64,000 nucleotides of DNA from JADKIH01 sp031417395 (GCA_031417395.1 JANOVM010000030.1:141233-205232); one strand, 5' to 3'. Counted from the stretch's first letter, positions 7,763 to 16,602 are shown. A program made the numbers and translations. The notes: generated from the sequence alone by a model not told the origin.

Positions 7763-8770
7763 ATGAACGAGGGGAAAAACATTATCATATATAATACACA
7801 AGATGGTAAGACATCCGTTTCACTTTTAACCAGGGAGGGAACAGTATGGATGAACCAAAACCAATTAGCAGAACTTTTTGACACCTCTAAACAAAATATT
7901 AGCTTACATATAATTAGTATATTGGAAGAGAATGAATTAGACAAAAATTCAGTTGTCAAGAATTACTTGACAACTGCCCATGATGGCAAAAATTATGATG
8001 TCACGTTCTATTCTTTAGACATGATATTGGCCATTGGATTCCGAGTACGAAGCAAGAGAGGAACTCAGTTTAGGCAATGGGCAAATCGAAACCTGAAGGA
8101 ATATATGGTTAAAGGGTTTGTAATGGATGATGAGCGCTTGAAAAACCCTGATGGCCGGCCTGATTATTTTGATGAACTTTTAGCACGTATACGTGATATA
8201 CGTGCTTCTGAAAAAAGATTTTACCAAAAAGTTCGTGATTTATTTTCTCTTAGCAGTGATTATGATGCTACAGATAAAGCAACACAAATGTTTTATGCTG
8301 AAACACAAAACAAATTATTATTTGCAAGTACCGGAAAAACAGCAGCAGAAATTGTTATTAGCCGAGCCAATGACAATGAACCTAATATGGCATTAAACAG
8401 TTGGAAAGGAAGTGTTGTTAGGAAGCAAGATATATATATAGCAAAAAATTATCTGAACGAAGACGAATTAGATAATCTCAATCGCTTTGTTACCGTATTT
8501 TTAGAAACCGCCGAACTGAGAGCCAAAAATAGACAAGATATTACAATGGATTTTTGGCGGGATAACGTAGATAAAATTATCGCCCTGAATGATAAAATAG
8601 TTCTCGATCACAAAGGCAGCATCAGCAATGCTGAAATGGAGAAACTCGTTGAATCAGTTTATGAAAAATTTGATGCCAAAAGAAAAATACAGGATACTCA
8701 AAAAGCTGATGAACAAGATATGGAAGAACTGAAAGCCATTGAACAAAAAATTAAAAAAAGTCTGAACTAG
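7763..8770 (+). CDS. RhuM family protein embedded in the type I operon
   Basis: A complete 335-residue RhuM-type protein. The N-terminal part has a short strand region (NIIIYNTQDGKTSVSLL), a helix-turn-helix-like segment (VWMNQNQLAELFDTSKQNISLHI) and the family's central YSLDMILAIGFRVRSKRGTQFRQWA signature, seen here as separate parts. The C-terminal ~190 residues are helical, with a charged coiled-coil tail. The start is 11 bp after hsdM, and hsdS follows after a repeat element, so it is probably co-transcribed with the restriction system. Family members often sit in type I loci, but no mechanism is established; an accessory, regulatory or anti-invader role is inference. The C-terminal portion is almost identical to the partial gene at 1-581. 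The final SLN and stop come from the repeat element at 8761. Confidence 0.9.
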   Translation: MNEGKNIIIYNTQDGKTSVSLLTREGTVWMNQNQLAELFDTSKQNISLHIISILEENELDKNSVVKNYLTTAHDGKNYDVTFYSLDMILAIGFRVRSKRGTQFRQWANRNLKEYMVKGFVMDDERLKNPDGRPDYFDELLARIRDIRASEKRFYQKVRDLFSLSSDYDATDKATQMFYAETQNKLLFASTGKTAAEIVISRANDNEPNMALNSWKGSVVRKQDIYIAKNYLNEDELDNLNRFVTVFLETAELRAKNRQDITMDFWRDNVDKIIALNDKIVLDHKGSISNAEMEKLVESVYEKFDAKRKIQDTQKADEQDMEELKAIEQKIKKSLN

Positions 8771-8919
8771 GATTTACAGGATTAAAAAGTGTAGAATAAT
8801 TTAAATCCTACTCTTCTTGTCTGAATCAAGATTTACAGGATTCAAGTGCAAGCAGGATGTAGGGGTGAGTTAAACTAACAATCTTGGAAATCCTAAAATC
8901 CCGTAAATCCTGATTCAGA
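8761..8919. repeat. Inverted-repeat element, copy B (compound)
   Basis: TCTGAACTAGGATTTACAGG at 8761 starts a ~60 bp partial unit. A full element follows from TCTGAATCAAG near 8820 to TGATTCAG at 8919. The arrangement looks like one copy inserted into, or duplicated within, another. It supplies the stop codon of rhuM and fills the gap before hsdS. Confidence 0.8.
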
Positions 8920-8944
8920 AATTATTAACCACGAAAAATTAACT

Positions 8945-10180
8945 ATGAAAAAACAACTCGTTCCGAAATTGAGGTTTAAGGGGTTTGGAGATCGTTTAAA
9001 CTTTTCAATATTAAAAGAGTTAGTTACATTTAAATCTGGTGGAACACCATCAAAGGATAACCCAAATTTTTGGGATGGCGAAATACCATGGATTAGTGCT
9101 GCATCAATGGTTGGGAAGTACTACTCGAAATCGGAAAGAACAATTACGATTGAAGGATTAAATAATGGTTCTAAATTAGCTTCGAAAGGTAGTCTTCTCC
9201 TTTTAGTTAGAGGTAGTATGCTATTTAATAAAATACCAATCGGAATTGCGTCAAAAGATGTGGCTTTTAATCAAGACGTAAAAGCTTTGCTAACGAAAGG
9301 AAATACAAACTCGGATTTTCTCTATCAATGGTTTTCAGCAAAAGAAAATTTATTACTTGATAAAGTAGTTGGAACAGGAATAGGTGCTGGAAAGTTAGAT
9401 ACTGAGGAATTAAAAAACTTAAAAATATCCATCCCCACCCTCCCCGAACAAACCAAAATCGCCTCCTTCCTCTCCACCATCGATGAAAAAATACAACACC
9501 TCACCCGCAAAAAAGAATTACTGGAGCAATACAAAAAAGGTGTGATGCAACAACTCTTCTCCGGGAAATTGAGGTTTAAGGATGAGAATGGGAAGGCGTT
9601 TCCGAAGTGGGAGGAGAAAAAGTTGGGGGATGTTTTGGATTTACAACACGGGTATCAATTTAGATCTATAGATTTTACAAGAGAAGGATTGGCAATTATA
9701 AAAATCAGCAATGTAATTGGCAATAATCTTTATTTGCAAGACTTAAGTTATATAAATCCAAATAGATTTGAAGAATTTAAGAGATTCGAAATACATAAGG
9801 GAGATATATTGATGTCTTTGACTGGTAACATTGGTCGTGTGATTGAAGTTGAATCAGTACCTTTTAAAATGATTCAAAATTACCGTGTTGGAAAATTTGT
9901 CCCATTCGATTCAAAATATTTATCAAGAAAATTTGCCAAACATCTTCTAATGTCAGATACTGTTTTTGGAAGATTTGGTCAACTTGCAAATCAATCAGCA
10001 CAGGCAAATTTCGGTAAACAGGATATGGATAAAATTATTGTAACAATCCCAAATTTACCTGAGCAAATAAAGATTGCAACATATTTATCCAAAATCGACA
10101 ATAAAATAGAAAGCGTAAATAAACAAATCACCCAAACCCAACTCTTCAAAAAAGGCTTGTTGCAGCAAATGTTTGTGTAA
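8945..10180 (+). CDS. hsdS: Type I restriction-modification specificity subunit
   Basis: A 411-residue specificity subunit with the usual two-half design. Target recognition domain 1 (~15-160) is followed by a conserved helix beginning LPEQTKIASFLSTIDEKI; target recognition domain 2 (~220-360) is followed by the matching LPEQIKIATYLSKIDNKI helix. TRD1 has the common GGTPSKDNPNFWDGEIPWI start, split here across strands; TRD2 starts GDVLDLQHGYQF. The conserved helices form the HsdM-docking coiled coils. A 17-bp sequence occurs at the start of both halves (8965-8981 and 9565-9581), exactly 600 bp apart and in frame, and could let the two halves recombine. Flanked on both sides by repeat elements. 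Confidence 0.95.
   Translation: MKKQLVPKLRFKGFGDRLNFSILKELVTFKSGGTPSKDNPNFWDGEIPWISAASMVGKYYSKSERTITIEGLNNGSKLASKGSLLLLVRGSMLFNKIPIGIASKDVAFNQDVKALLTKGNTNSDFLYQWFSAKENLLLDKVVGTGIGAGKLDTEELKNLKISIPTLPEQTKIASFLSTIDEKIQHLTRKKELLEQYKKGVMQQLFSGKLRFKDENGKAFPKWEEKKLGDVLDLQHGYQFRSIDFTREGLAIIKISNVIGNNLYLQDLSYINPNRFEEFKRFEIHKGDILMSLTGNIGRVIEVESVPFKMIQNYRVGKFVPFDSKYLSRKFAKHLLMSDTVFGRFGQLANQSAQANFGKQDMDKIIVTIPNLPEQIKIATYLSKIDNKIESVNKQITQTQLFKKGLLQQMFV
8965..9581 (+). repeat. 17-bp direct repeat bracketing TRD1 of hsdS
   Basis: The sequence GAAATTGAGGTTTAAGG is present at 8965-8981 and again at 9565-9581. The 600 bp spacing is a multiple of three, so recombination would delete the first target-recognition half in frame. 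Confidence 0.85.
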
Positions 10181-10182
10181 GT

Positions 10183-10330
10183 TGTCTGAATCAGGATTTT
10201 CAGGATTTAAAGATTTGCAGGATGTGTGAATTTACACGATGGTGAGTTTTATCGAATGCGTGGATTTGCAGTACAACTTAAAGTAACAATCTTGAAAATC
10301 CCATAATCCTGTAAATCCTGATTCAGACAA
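10183..10330. repeat. Inverted-repeat element, copy C
   Basis: TTGTCTGAATCAGGATTTTC at the left end and GTAAATCCTGATTCAGACAA at the right end form inverted termini. The middle has diverged from the other copies. It starts 3 bp after the hsdS stop and ends before the hsdR leader. Confidence 0.85.
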
Positions 10331-10344
10331 TTTTTCAATGCATT

Positions 10345-10439
10345 TTTCACCATAAATATCAAATTGCACTCATATTTCACCAATTGCGCTCGCTTTTCAC
10401 CAATATTTGCAATAAATTCGGTCCGTACATATTTCACGA
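10345..10439. promoter_or_regulatory. TTTCACCA motif cluster upstream of hsdR
   Basis: TTTCACCA occurs at 10345-10352, 10375-10382 and 10395-10402, with a variant TTTCACGA at 10432-10439, directly before the hsdR start at 10447. The first three keep the 30 and 20 bp spacing seen at 720-777. Possible protein-binding sites controlling hsdR; unproven. Confidence 0.45.
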
Positions 10440-10446
10440 TACCTAA

Positions 10447-13329
10447 ATGACCCTGCAATCAGAGGCCCTATTAGAAAACAACCTTATCAAGCAATTGGTT
10501 GCTTTAGGCTATGAATCTGTAAAGATCCATGATGGCGATGTATTTATTTCCAATCTCAAAAAGCAATTAGAAATATTCAACAAGATAACATTTACCAATA
10601 AAGAGTTTGAATCAATATTAAATCACCTGGCAAAAGGCAATGTATTCGAAAAAGCCAAAACACTGCGTGATCGTTTTCAGCTGACCAAAGAAAACGGCGA
10701 ATCGTTTTATGTGCGGTTCTTTAATAACGAAAATTGGTCGCTTAACAAATACCAGGTAACTAACCAGGTTCAACAGGAAGGTTCGTATTTAAACCGATAC
10801 GATGTTACGCTCCTAGTAAATGGTTTGCCCTTGGTGCAGATAGAACTCAAGAGAAGCGGGTTGGAAATAAAGGAGGCCTTCAATCAGATCAACCGATACC
10901 AGCGTCATTCGTTCTGGAGCAACCGGGGCTTGTTTCAGTATGTGCAGATGTTCGTGATCAGCAATGGTGTTAACACAAAGTATCTGGCTAATAACAAACT
11001 TCAATCGGTTAAGCAAACTTTTTATTGGGCCGATGAGAATAATAAAAATGTTACCGGGCTTACTGAATTCACAGATTCATTTTTGAACAGGGATCACCTC
11101 GGAAAAATGATTTCTCATTACGTAGTAATGAATGAAACTTTTAAAAACATGATGTTGTTGCGTCCCTATCAATGCTTCGCAACGGAGGCAATCATCAAAC
11201 AGGTTTCTTCCGGAAATGATAACGGATATATCTGGCACACCACCGGCTCAGGAAAAACATTAACCTCTTTCAAGGCCAGTCAGATCATCATGGATCTGCC
11301 GAATGTACACAAGGTTGTATTTGTTGTCGATCGCAAAGACCTCGATTACCAGACCATGCAGGAGTTCAACAGTTTCAAAAAAGGAAGTGTTGATGTGACC
11401 GATAATACTCATGAGTTGGTGAAACAATTGTCGAATGATACCAAGCTGGTATTAACAACCATTCAAAAGTTAAACAATGCAATTACGAAAGGTCACTATG
11501 AAAATAAGTTATCGCATTTAAAAGAGAAGAAGATTGTTTTCATTTTTGATGAGTGTCATCGTTCCCAGTTTGGCGAAACGCACGACAGAATCATTAAATA
11601 CTTTCACAAAAGTCAGCTGTTTGGTTTTACGGGCACACCTATTTTCGCCGACAATGCCAATAAAAACGAATTAGGAAAACGGACTACAAAAGATCTGTTC
11701 GGCAATTGCCTGCATAAATACGTCATCACCGATGCCATCCGCGATCAGAATGTATTGAAGTTTGGAATCGAATACGTCGGCAAATACAAACAAAAGGGAA
11801 ATACGTTTATAGATATAGAAGTAGAAGACATCGATAAAGCAGAAGTATTTAACGATCAGAAAAGATTAGAGAAAATCGCTGATTACATCCTTGCCTATCA
11901 TGGCCAAAAAACATTTAATAAAGAGTACTCATCATTATTTGCAGTAAGCAGTATTGCCAACCTGATTAAATATTACGAGATTTTCAAGAAGAAGAAAAAA
12001 GCGGGTGAGCATGATTTACGGATTGCAACAATATTTACGTATGGTGTAAATGAAGATGACGAGGATGCTGGTGATTATTTGTCTGAAGATGATTCGCCCT
12101 TACTCAGCATGGCAGCGGACCCAAAAGCCGAATATAAATCCAGTCACACCAGGGACAAATTAGAAGAATACATTGGTGATTACAACAAAATGTACGGCAC
12201 AAGTTATTCAACCCGGGATAGCGAGCAGTTCGAAAATTATTTCAAGGACATTAGTAAGCGAATAAAAGAACGTGAGAAGGAAAACTTTAACGATGAAAAA
12301 GACCGTTTAGATATTGTACTTGTGGTAAACATGCTCCTGACCGGTTTCGATGCGAAAAAATTAAACACCCTTTACGTTGATAAAAACCTGAAGCACCACG
12401 GATTGATTCAGGCATTTTCCAGAACCAATAGGATTTTAGGAGAACAAAAATCGCAGGGAAATATATTGTGCTTCCGGAATTTAAAGGCAGCAACGGATGC
12501 AGCCATCACACTCTTCTCTAATAAAGATGCGATAGAAGATATTGTATTACCGCCTTATCAGGTCATTGCAAATATCTTTGACGAAGCATTAAAAAACCTG
12601 TTAAAGATAGCCCCGACCTATCAAAGCGTTGACGATTTACCGAGTGAAGTAGAAGAGCTTGCATTTATTCAGGCATTCAGAGCGTTGATGAGAGCAAAAA
12701 ATGTGTTGGGATCTTACACAGATTTTAGCTGGGATGACTTAGGGATAGACGAACAAACCTTTGAATATTATAAAAGCAAGTACCTTGATCTTTACGACAA
12801 AGTAAAACAGGATAATGTAAAACAAAAGACATCTATTCTCGATGATATAGATTTTGAACTGGAACTCATTCACAGAGATATAATCAATGTCGCATACATC
12901 TTAAAACTCTTAGCCAAACTAAAACAATCCAATAAAACAGAAGCCCAAAAACAGAAAAAGGCCATCATCGATCTGTTAGGCGGAGAAGTCGAGTTGAGAA
13001 GCAAGCGTGAACTGATCGAAAAATTCATCGAAGAGAATTTACCTCTAATCACCGATGCCGACAACATCCAGGACGAATTCGAAAAATACTGGCAGGAACA
13101 AAAAGTACTGGCTCTTGGCAAACTTTGCGAAGACGAGGGTTTGGACAAAGAACAATTTAAAGCATTAATTGAAGCCTATATTTTTAGCGGCCAGGACCCC
13201 TTGCGTGAAGATATTTTCAATTGCTTGGGAGATAGACCAAGCATCATGAAAGCCCGTGAAATTGGCGAAAGGATTATTTTTAAGATGAAGGAGTTTGTGG
13301 AGGTGTTTGAGAGGGGGATGGTTGCATAA
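10447..13329 (+). CDS. hsdR: Type I restriction endonuclease subunit R
   Basis: A 960-residue restriction and translocation subunit. The N-terminal nuclease has the PD-(D/E)xK pattern: D119 in RYDVTLLVNG and E133-x-K135 in VQIELKRSG. The SF2 motor carries TGSGKT (266-271), DECH (368-371) and FTGTP (394-398). Helicase domain 2 contains VVNMLLTGFDAKKLNTLYVD and QAFSRTNR. The C-terminal ~250 residues are helical and dock on HsdM. Length and motifs are normal, so the subunit should be active. It cuts DNA after ATP-driven translocation from unmethylated sites. It has its own 260 bp leader with a repeat element and a TTTCACCA cluster, so it could be controlled separately from hsdM. Two dead fragments of its 5' end lie at 822 and 1332. 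Confidence 0.97.
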   Translation: MTLQSEALLENNLIKQLVALGYESVKIHDGDVFISNLKKQLEIFNKITFTNKEFESILNHLAKGNVFEKAKTLRDRFQLTKENGESFYVRFFNNENWSLNKYQVTNQVQQEGSYLNRYDVTLLVNGLPLVQIELKRSGLEIKEAFNQINRYQRHSFWSNRGLFQYVQMFVISNGVNTKYLANNKLQSVKQTFYWADENNKNVTGLTEFTDSFLNRDHLGKMISHYVVMNETFKNMMLLRPYQCFATEAIIKQVSSGNDNGYIWHTTGSGKTLTSFKASQIIMDLPNVHKVVFVVDRKDLDYQTMQEFNSFKKGSVDVTDNTHELVKQLSNDTKLVLTTIQKLNNAITKGHYENKLSHLKEKKIVFIFDECHRSQFGETHDRIIKYFHKSQLFGFTGTPIFADNANKNELGKRTTKDLFGNCLHKYVITDAIRDQNVLKFGIEYVGKYKQKGNTFIDIEVEDIDKAEVFNDQKRLEKIADYILAYHGQKTFNKEYSSLFAVSSIANLIKYYEIFKKKKKAGEHDLRIATIFTYGVNEDDEDAGDYLSEDDSPLLSMAADPKAEYKSSHTRDKLEEYIGDYNKMYGTSYSTRDSEQFENYFKDISKRIKEREKENFNDEKDRLDIVLVVNMLLTGFDAKKLNTLYVDKNLKHHGLIQAFSRTNRILGEQKSQGNILCFRNLKAATDAAITLFSNKDAIEDIVLPPYQVIANIFDEALKNLLKIAPTYQSVDDLPSEVEELAFIQAFRALMRAKNVLGSYTDFSWDDLGIDEQTFEYYKSKYLDLYDKVKQDNVKQKTSILDDIDFELELIHRDIINVAYILKLLAKLKQSNKTEAQKQKKAIIDLLGGEVELRSKRELIEKFIEENLPLITDADNIQDEFEKYWQEQKVLALGKLCEDEGLDKEQFKALIEAYIFSGQDPLREDIFNCLGDRPSIMKAREIGERIIFKMKEFVEVFERGMVA

Positions 13330-13414
13330 TTATTACTATGTAAACTATAACTTATTGTTATTTTCAATTGTTGGTTACCCCTCCAATGTTTCTTTTTAGG
13401 CAAAAACTTTTTTT

Positions 13415-13573
13415 ATGTTAAAAAAAAGAATTACAGTTTTCATTACTTATTTAAGAAGACATATTAATATTGGAAAGAAGAACAGAAGTGTTGAAAGAAG
13501 ATTCTTTTATTTTGCCATAACAAGGACAAGAGAAGAATTGGTTTTAATTCCTAAAGCCAATTTAGAATCTTAA
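13415..13573 (+). pseudogene. UvrD/PcrA-type helicase C-terminal remnant
   Basis: A 52-residue frame (ATG 13415 to TAA 13573) contains SVERRFFYFAITRTREELVLI, recognisable in parts as helicase motif VI of UvrD/Rep SF1A enzymes (compare the general pattern E-E-R-R-L-x-Y-V-A-x-T-R-A). All upstream helicase motifs are missing, so this is the tail end of a deleted gene, left just after hsdR. The rest of the 13330-13762 gap shows nothing I can assign. Confidence 0.65.
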
Positions 13574-13762
13574 TAGAAAAGCAAAGTGTTTATGTTTATT
13601 AATATAAACCTACCTAATTTTTTTTATCAACACCCCTCCTTTTCCTGGCACACGAAGTACGTTCATAACTAAATCCACCCCTTTTCTATAAATCTGGTAA
13701 ATCACCATTTATATTTACCCCCTCCCATTCAACTTTTCACTTTTATCCTTACTACCTAAAAC

Positions 13763-14404
13763 ATGATCGTCTTATACGTTTCTATATTGATTTATTTTAT
13801 CATCAAAAAAATATTCTTCGGCAGAAAGAAAAAGGAAATTTCAAACGGTTTTGAATCTTCCTTTAATCCTGAAAATAATATCAATCATACTCTATTGATG
13901 AAGAACGAATCTGAAAATAAATCTGACCAGGTTTCACTGATTGCTGAAGCTCTGAATAACATGAATTTTTCTTTTAAGGAATATACTGAGGAAAATGGAA
14001 ATGTCGTCTATAATTTTCCGGTAAAGACGAATCAAATGATGACCTCTGTTACAGTTAAAAACCGGCTGAAGGAGAAAACTATTTCAATGGTAATCACTCT
14101 TCCTGTTTTCGCACCGGAACTGAACCGCCCTGCCGTTTTTGAATTCATCGGAATGATCAATTACGGTTATCATATAGGCGTATTCGAACAGGATCACAGA
14201 GACGGCGAAATAAGACTGCGCAGCGAAATACCTTTTAACGACCGCTTCCAGCTTACCGCCGAAAAAATATGCAAATGGCTTAATGATACCATTGGCTTGC
14301 TGGATCATACCTTTCCTTCCTTTATCTCCATCGCTTTTAACAATGCTGTTCCTGAGGATATATGGCAAAGACTGAGGGATGGGGTGAATCCGAGGTTGAA
14401 TTAA
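13763..14404 (+). CDS. Membrane-anchored YbjN-like protein
   Basis: A 213-residue protein. Residues 2-20 form one hydrophobic segment followed by a K/R-rich stretch (KKIFFGRKKK), predicting an N-terminal anchor with the rest in the cytoplasm. Residues ~55-205 resemble the YbjN/type III secretion-chaperone-like fold: a first helix (SLIAEALNNMNFSFKEYT), a beta-sheet, then INYGYHIGVFEQDHRDGEIRL in pieces, where YbjN proteins have N-x-x-x-x-x-G-x-F-x-x-D-x-x-D-G-E-L/I-R. A terminal helix with TFPSFISIAF follows. YbjN proteins are regulatory or chaperone-like with no enzymatic activity known. No operon partner is obvious. Domain call moderate. Confidence 0.6.
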   Translation: MIVLYVSILIYFIIKKIFFGRKKKEISNGFESSFNPENNINHTLLMKNESENKSDQVSLIAEALNNMNFSFKEYTEENGNVVYNFPVKTNQMMTSVTVKNRLKEKTISMVITLPVFAPELNRPAVFEFIGMINYGYHIGVFEQDHRDGEIRLRSEIPFNDRFQLTAEKICKWLNDTIGLLDHTFPSFISIAFNNAVPEDIWQRLRDGVNPRLN

Positions 14405-14574
14405 GGGACAGTCTAACAGTACGGAGTCGGGAGTCTGAAGTAACAGAAAAAAAACTCTTATTTAAATTAATTCCTAATGCTTTTATCTATTAAATATCAA
14501 ACAAAAAAGGTAACTTTTATAAAATAATACAACGATTTAATAATTTCCCATAATAATGTAATTGCAAAAACATC

Positions 14575-15006
14575 ATGAAAAAATATACCAAGTTCGATGA
14601 CCCTAATAAGTTCCAAAAAGCATTAGCAACCTTACAAAAAAGAAGACGAGAAAAAGAAAAAGTACATACAAGAAATTATTCATTAACTAAATCGGAGAGA
14701 GAAGAAATACTAAATAAAACCGGAAGCAGATGTCATATTTGCGGTTGTAATTTAAAGAACAAAAAATTCGAATGTGACCATGTTAAATCTCATGCTTATG
14801 GAGGAAAAAAAACATTAGATAATTTTCTTCCGGCTTGTCAGCTTTGCAATAATTATCGGTGGCATTATACACCTAAGGAATTTCAATGGATATTAAAGCT
14901 TGGGGTTTGGGCTAGGACTGAAGTTGCTCATGGAACTGTATTAGGAAAAGAGATTGGAAGAAAATTTATAAAAAAAGAAATAAATAAGGAAAAAAGAAAA
15001 AATTAA
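14575..15006 (+). CDS. HNH endonuclease
   Basis: A 143-residue basic protein with an HNH nuclease domain at ~40-105. It has CHICGCNL (zinc CxxC), then ECDHVKSHAYGG (catalytic DH), TLDNFLPACQLCNNYR (N of HNH plus the second CxxC), and a terminal W/H-rich segment. The N-terminus is a K/R-rich helix that may contact DNA. Such small enzymes are common in phage, restriction and defence contexts. It lies at the edge of the accessory region, followed by repeat element D. No inhibitor or methylase partner is adjacent. Single gene; ATG 14575 is the only good start. Confidence 0.85.
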   Translation: MKKYTKFDDPNKFQKALATLQKRRREKEKVHTRNYSLTKSEREEILNKTGSRCHICGCNLKNKKFECDHVKSHAYGGKKTLDNFLPACQLCNNYRWHYTPKEFQWILKLGVWARTEVAHGTVLGKEIGRKFIKKEINKEKRKN

Positions 15007-15061
15007 GTTGTTGATGTGTTTCAATTTTTTTTTAATGAAAGGACATGCTCCTGTATAATAA

Positions 15062-15192
15062 TGTCTGAATCAGGATTTACAGGATTATAGGATTAGCAGG
15101 ATGTGGGGATTTACAAGAAGTTCGGATTTACAGGATGAATTAAACTAACAATCCTGGAAATCCCATAATCCTGCAAATCCTGATTCCGACAA
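15062..15192. repeat. Inverted-repeat element, copy D
   Basis: TGTCTGAATCAGGATTTACA at the left end and CAAATCCTGATTCCGACA at the right end are inverted termini. The middle, including GGATGAATTAAACTAACAATC, matches copy A closely. It lies between the HNH gene and the convergent Kelch-repeat gene and marks the border of the accessory region. Confidence 0.85.
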
Positions 15193-15251
15193 TGTTTCTA
15201 AAGCATAAATAGTTAATCATCACTAGAAACAGGAAAGTTTGCACAAAAATA

Positions 15252-16376
15252 TTACTCCACCAAAACCTTTACACCCCTCAAATCATTAACCCTAATCAGA
15301 TATACCCCCTCTTGCAAATTAGGAATAGTAATTTTACCAAATCCATTTCCTGAAGAAATTAGTTTTCCGCATAGGGTATACAATTGATAGTACAGGTGAG
15401 TGTTTAAGTTAATAATTATTGAATGATCAACGGATGTAACAATAAGTAATTCATTCGTAAGATTGTTAATAGAAGTAATCAATGGAGAGTATTTATAAAA
15501 ATCATTTATAAACATCCCTGTTCCTGCATAGCCGAAATTGCCAATAGAAAAAGCAACACCCTGATATCTGGCATTCCCGGGATAACTTGCAATTTGCTCC
15601 CAGCTGTCTGCAACAGGATCGTACTCCCAAAAATCGTTGTGATAATTAGTGGCCGAATCCATACCGAATCCATAATAACCTTTGTTGCTAATGGTAAATG
15701 TGCTTGCATCCCATCGTCCGGATACCGGAAAATTATTTTTTTGTGTCCAGGTATGCGTGACAGAACTGAACATATAAATTGTTCGATATGGAATTCCTCC
15801 CAGCCAGCCTGTCATTATATAGCCATCATCTCCAATTGCAAATGCTGACGCTCCATCAGCAGGCGAACCCGGGAAATTTGCTTCAGATGCCCAAGAGTTG
15901 CTAAGCGGATCATATCTGTAAAAATTATTTGTTCCTGAGAAATTATACACATAGCCCTCATTATTCAATGTCATTCCGATTCCGGCATTAATGGGCCCAG
16001 GATAAGAACTGACAGCTGACCATAAATTAGCCTGAGGATCATATACCTGCATATCAAACAGTGGACCAGGCAACGCATCTCCACCACCGACATACCCCTT
16101 ACCATTAATTACAAAGCAAAAAGAATTAAATCTGGCTCCATTAATAGATGCAACTTGCGTCCATGCATTTGTTAGCGTATCGTATTTCCAGAAGTCATTT
16201 TGCGCCGTCCATCCGATTGTATAACCAGTGCCAATGTAACCGAAACCATCGATTGAAAAACCTACGGCACTGCTTCTGACTATTGTTCCGACGTTAGCTT
16301 TCTGTACCCAGGTATTCTGTGTAAATGCAGAAGATGATAAGAATAATAAGGATAATAATGTAATTAACAATTTCAT
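15252..16376 (-). CDS. Secreted Kelch-repeat protein with T9SS sorting domain
   Basis: A 374-residue exported protein. The signal peptide (MKLLITLLSLLFLSSSAFTQ) is followed by about six Kelch/galactose-oxidase-type blades, each with the pattern G-[YF]-[IVG]-G-x-G or N-x-G-Y followed by D-x-W-x-Y-D-P and W (for example QNDFWKYDTLTNAWTQVAS and LFDMQVYDPQANLWSAVSS). These predict a beta-propeller. The C-terminal ~75 residues (from NNLTNELLIV to GVKVLVE) look like a type A T9SS sorting domain, implying export through the outer membrane and attachment or release at the surface. Ligand unknown. Monocistronic; 357 bp separates it from the divergent giant surface-protein gene. Confidence 0.85.
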   Translation of the reverse strand: MKLLITLLSLLFLSSSAFTQNTWVQKANVGTIVRSSAVGFSIDGFGYIGTGYTIGWTAQNDFWKYDTLTNAWTQVASINGARFNSFCFVINGKGYVGGGDALPGPLFDMQVYDPQANLWSAVSSYPGPINAGIGMTLNNEGYVYNFSGTNNFYRYDPLSNSWASEANFPGSPADGASAFAIGDDGYIMTGWLGGIPYRTIYMFSSVTHTWTQKNNFPVSGRWDASTFTISNKGYYGFGMDSATNYHNDFWEYDPVADSWEQIASYPGNARYQGVAFSIGNFGYAGTGMFINDFYKYSPLITSINNLTNELLIVTSVDHSIIINLNTHLYYQLYTLCGKLISSGNGFGKITIPNLQEGVYLIRVNDLRGVKVLVE

Positions 16377-16602
16377 TTTAAGAAGTTAAAATAATTAATA
16401 CAAGATAAGAAATTCCAATGTTATATCAATAATACTAAATCGGAGGAATCGAAAAGTTGATAATTAGTACAAATGAAGTATATAAAATCAATCATGATGT
16501 TAACACAAGGTTGTTTTACACTGTTTTTTATCAGCTAACCAAGAGTCGATATTATTAACTTATTAACATTCCCACTGTGTTAAAATTACATTATTCTCAT
16601 AG

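Noticed and set aside
577..15192. The repeat elements as a CRISPR array or diversity-generating retroelement template repeats
   Set aside because: They are four separate elements in different gaps with no regular spacers. No reverse transcriptase, Cas gene or variable C-type lectin target is in the window.
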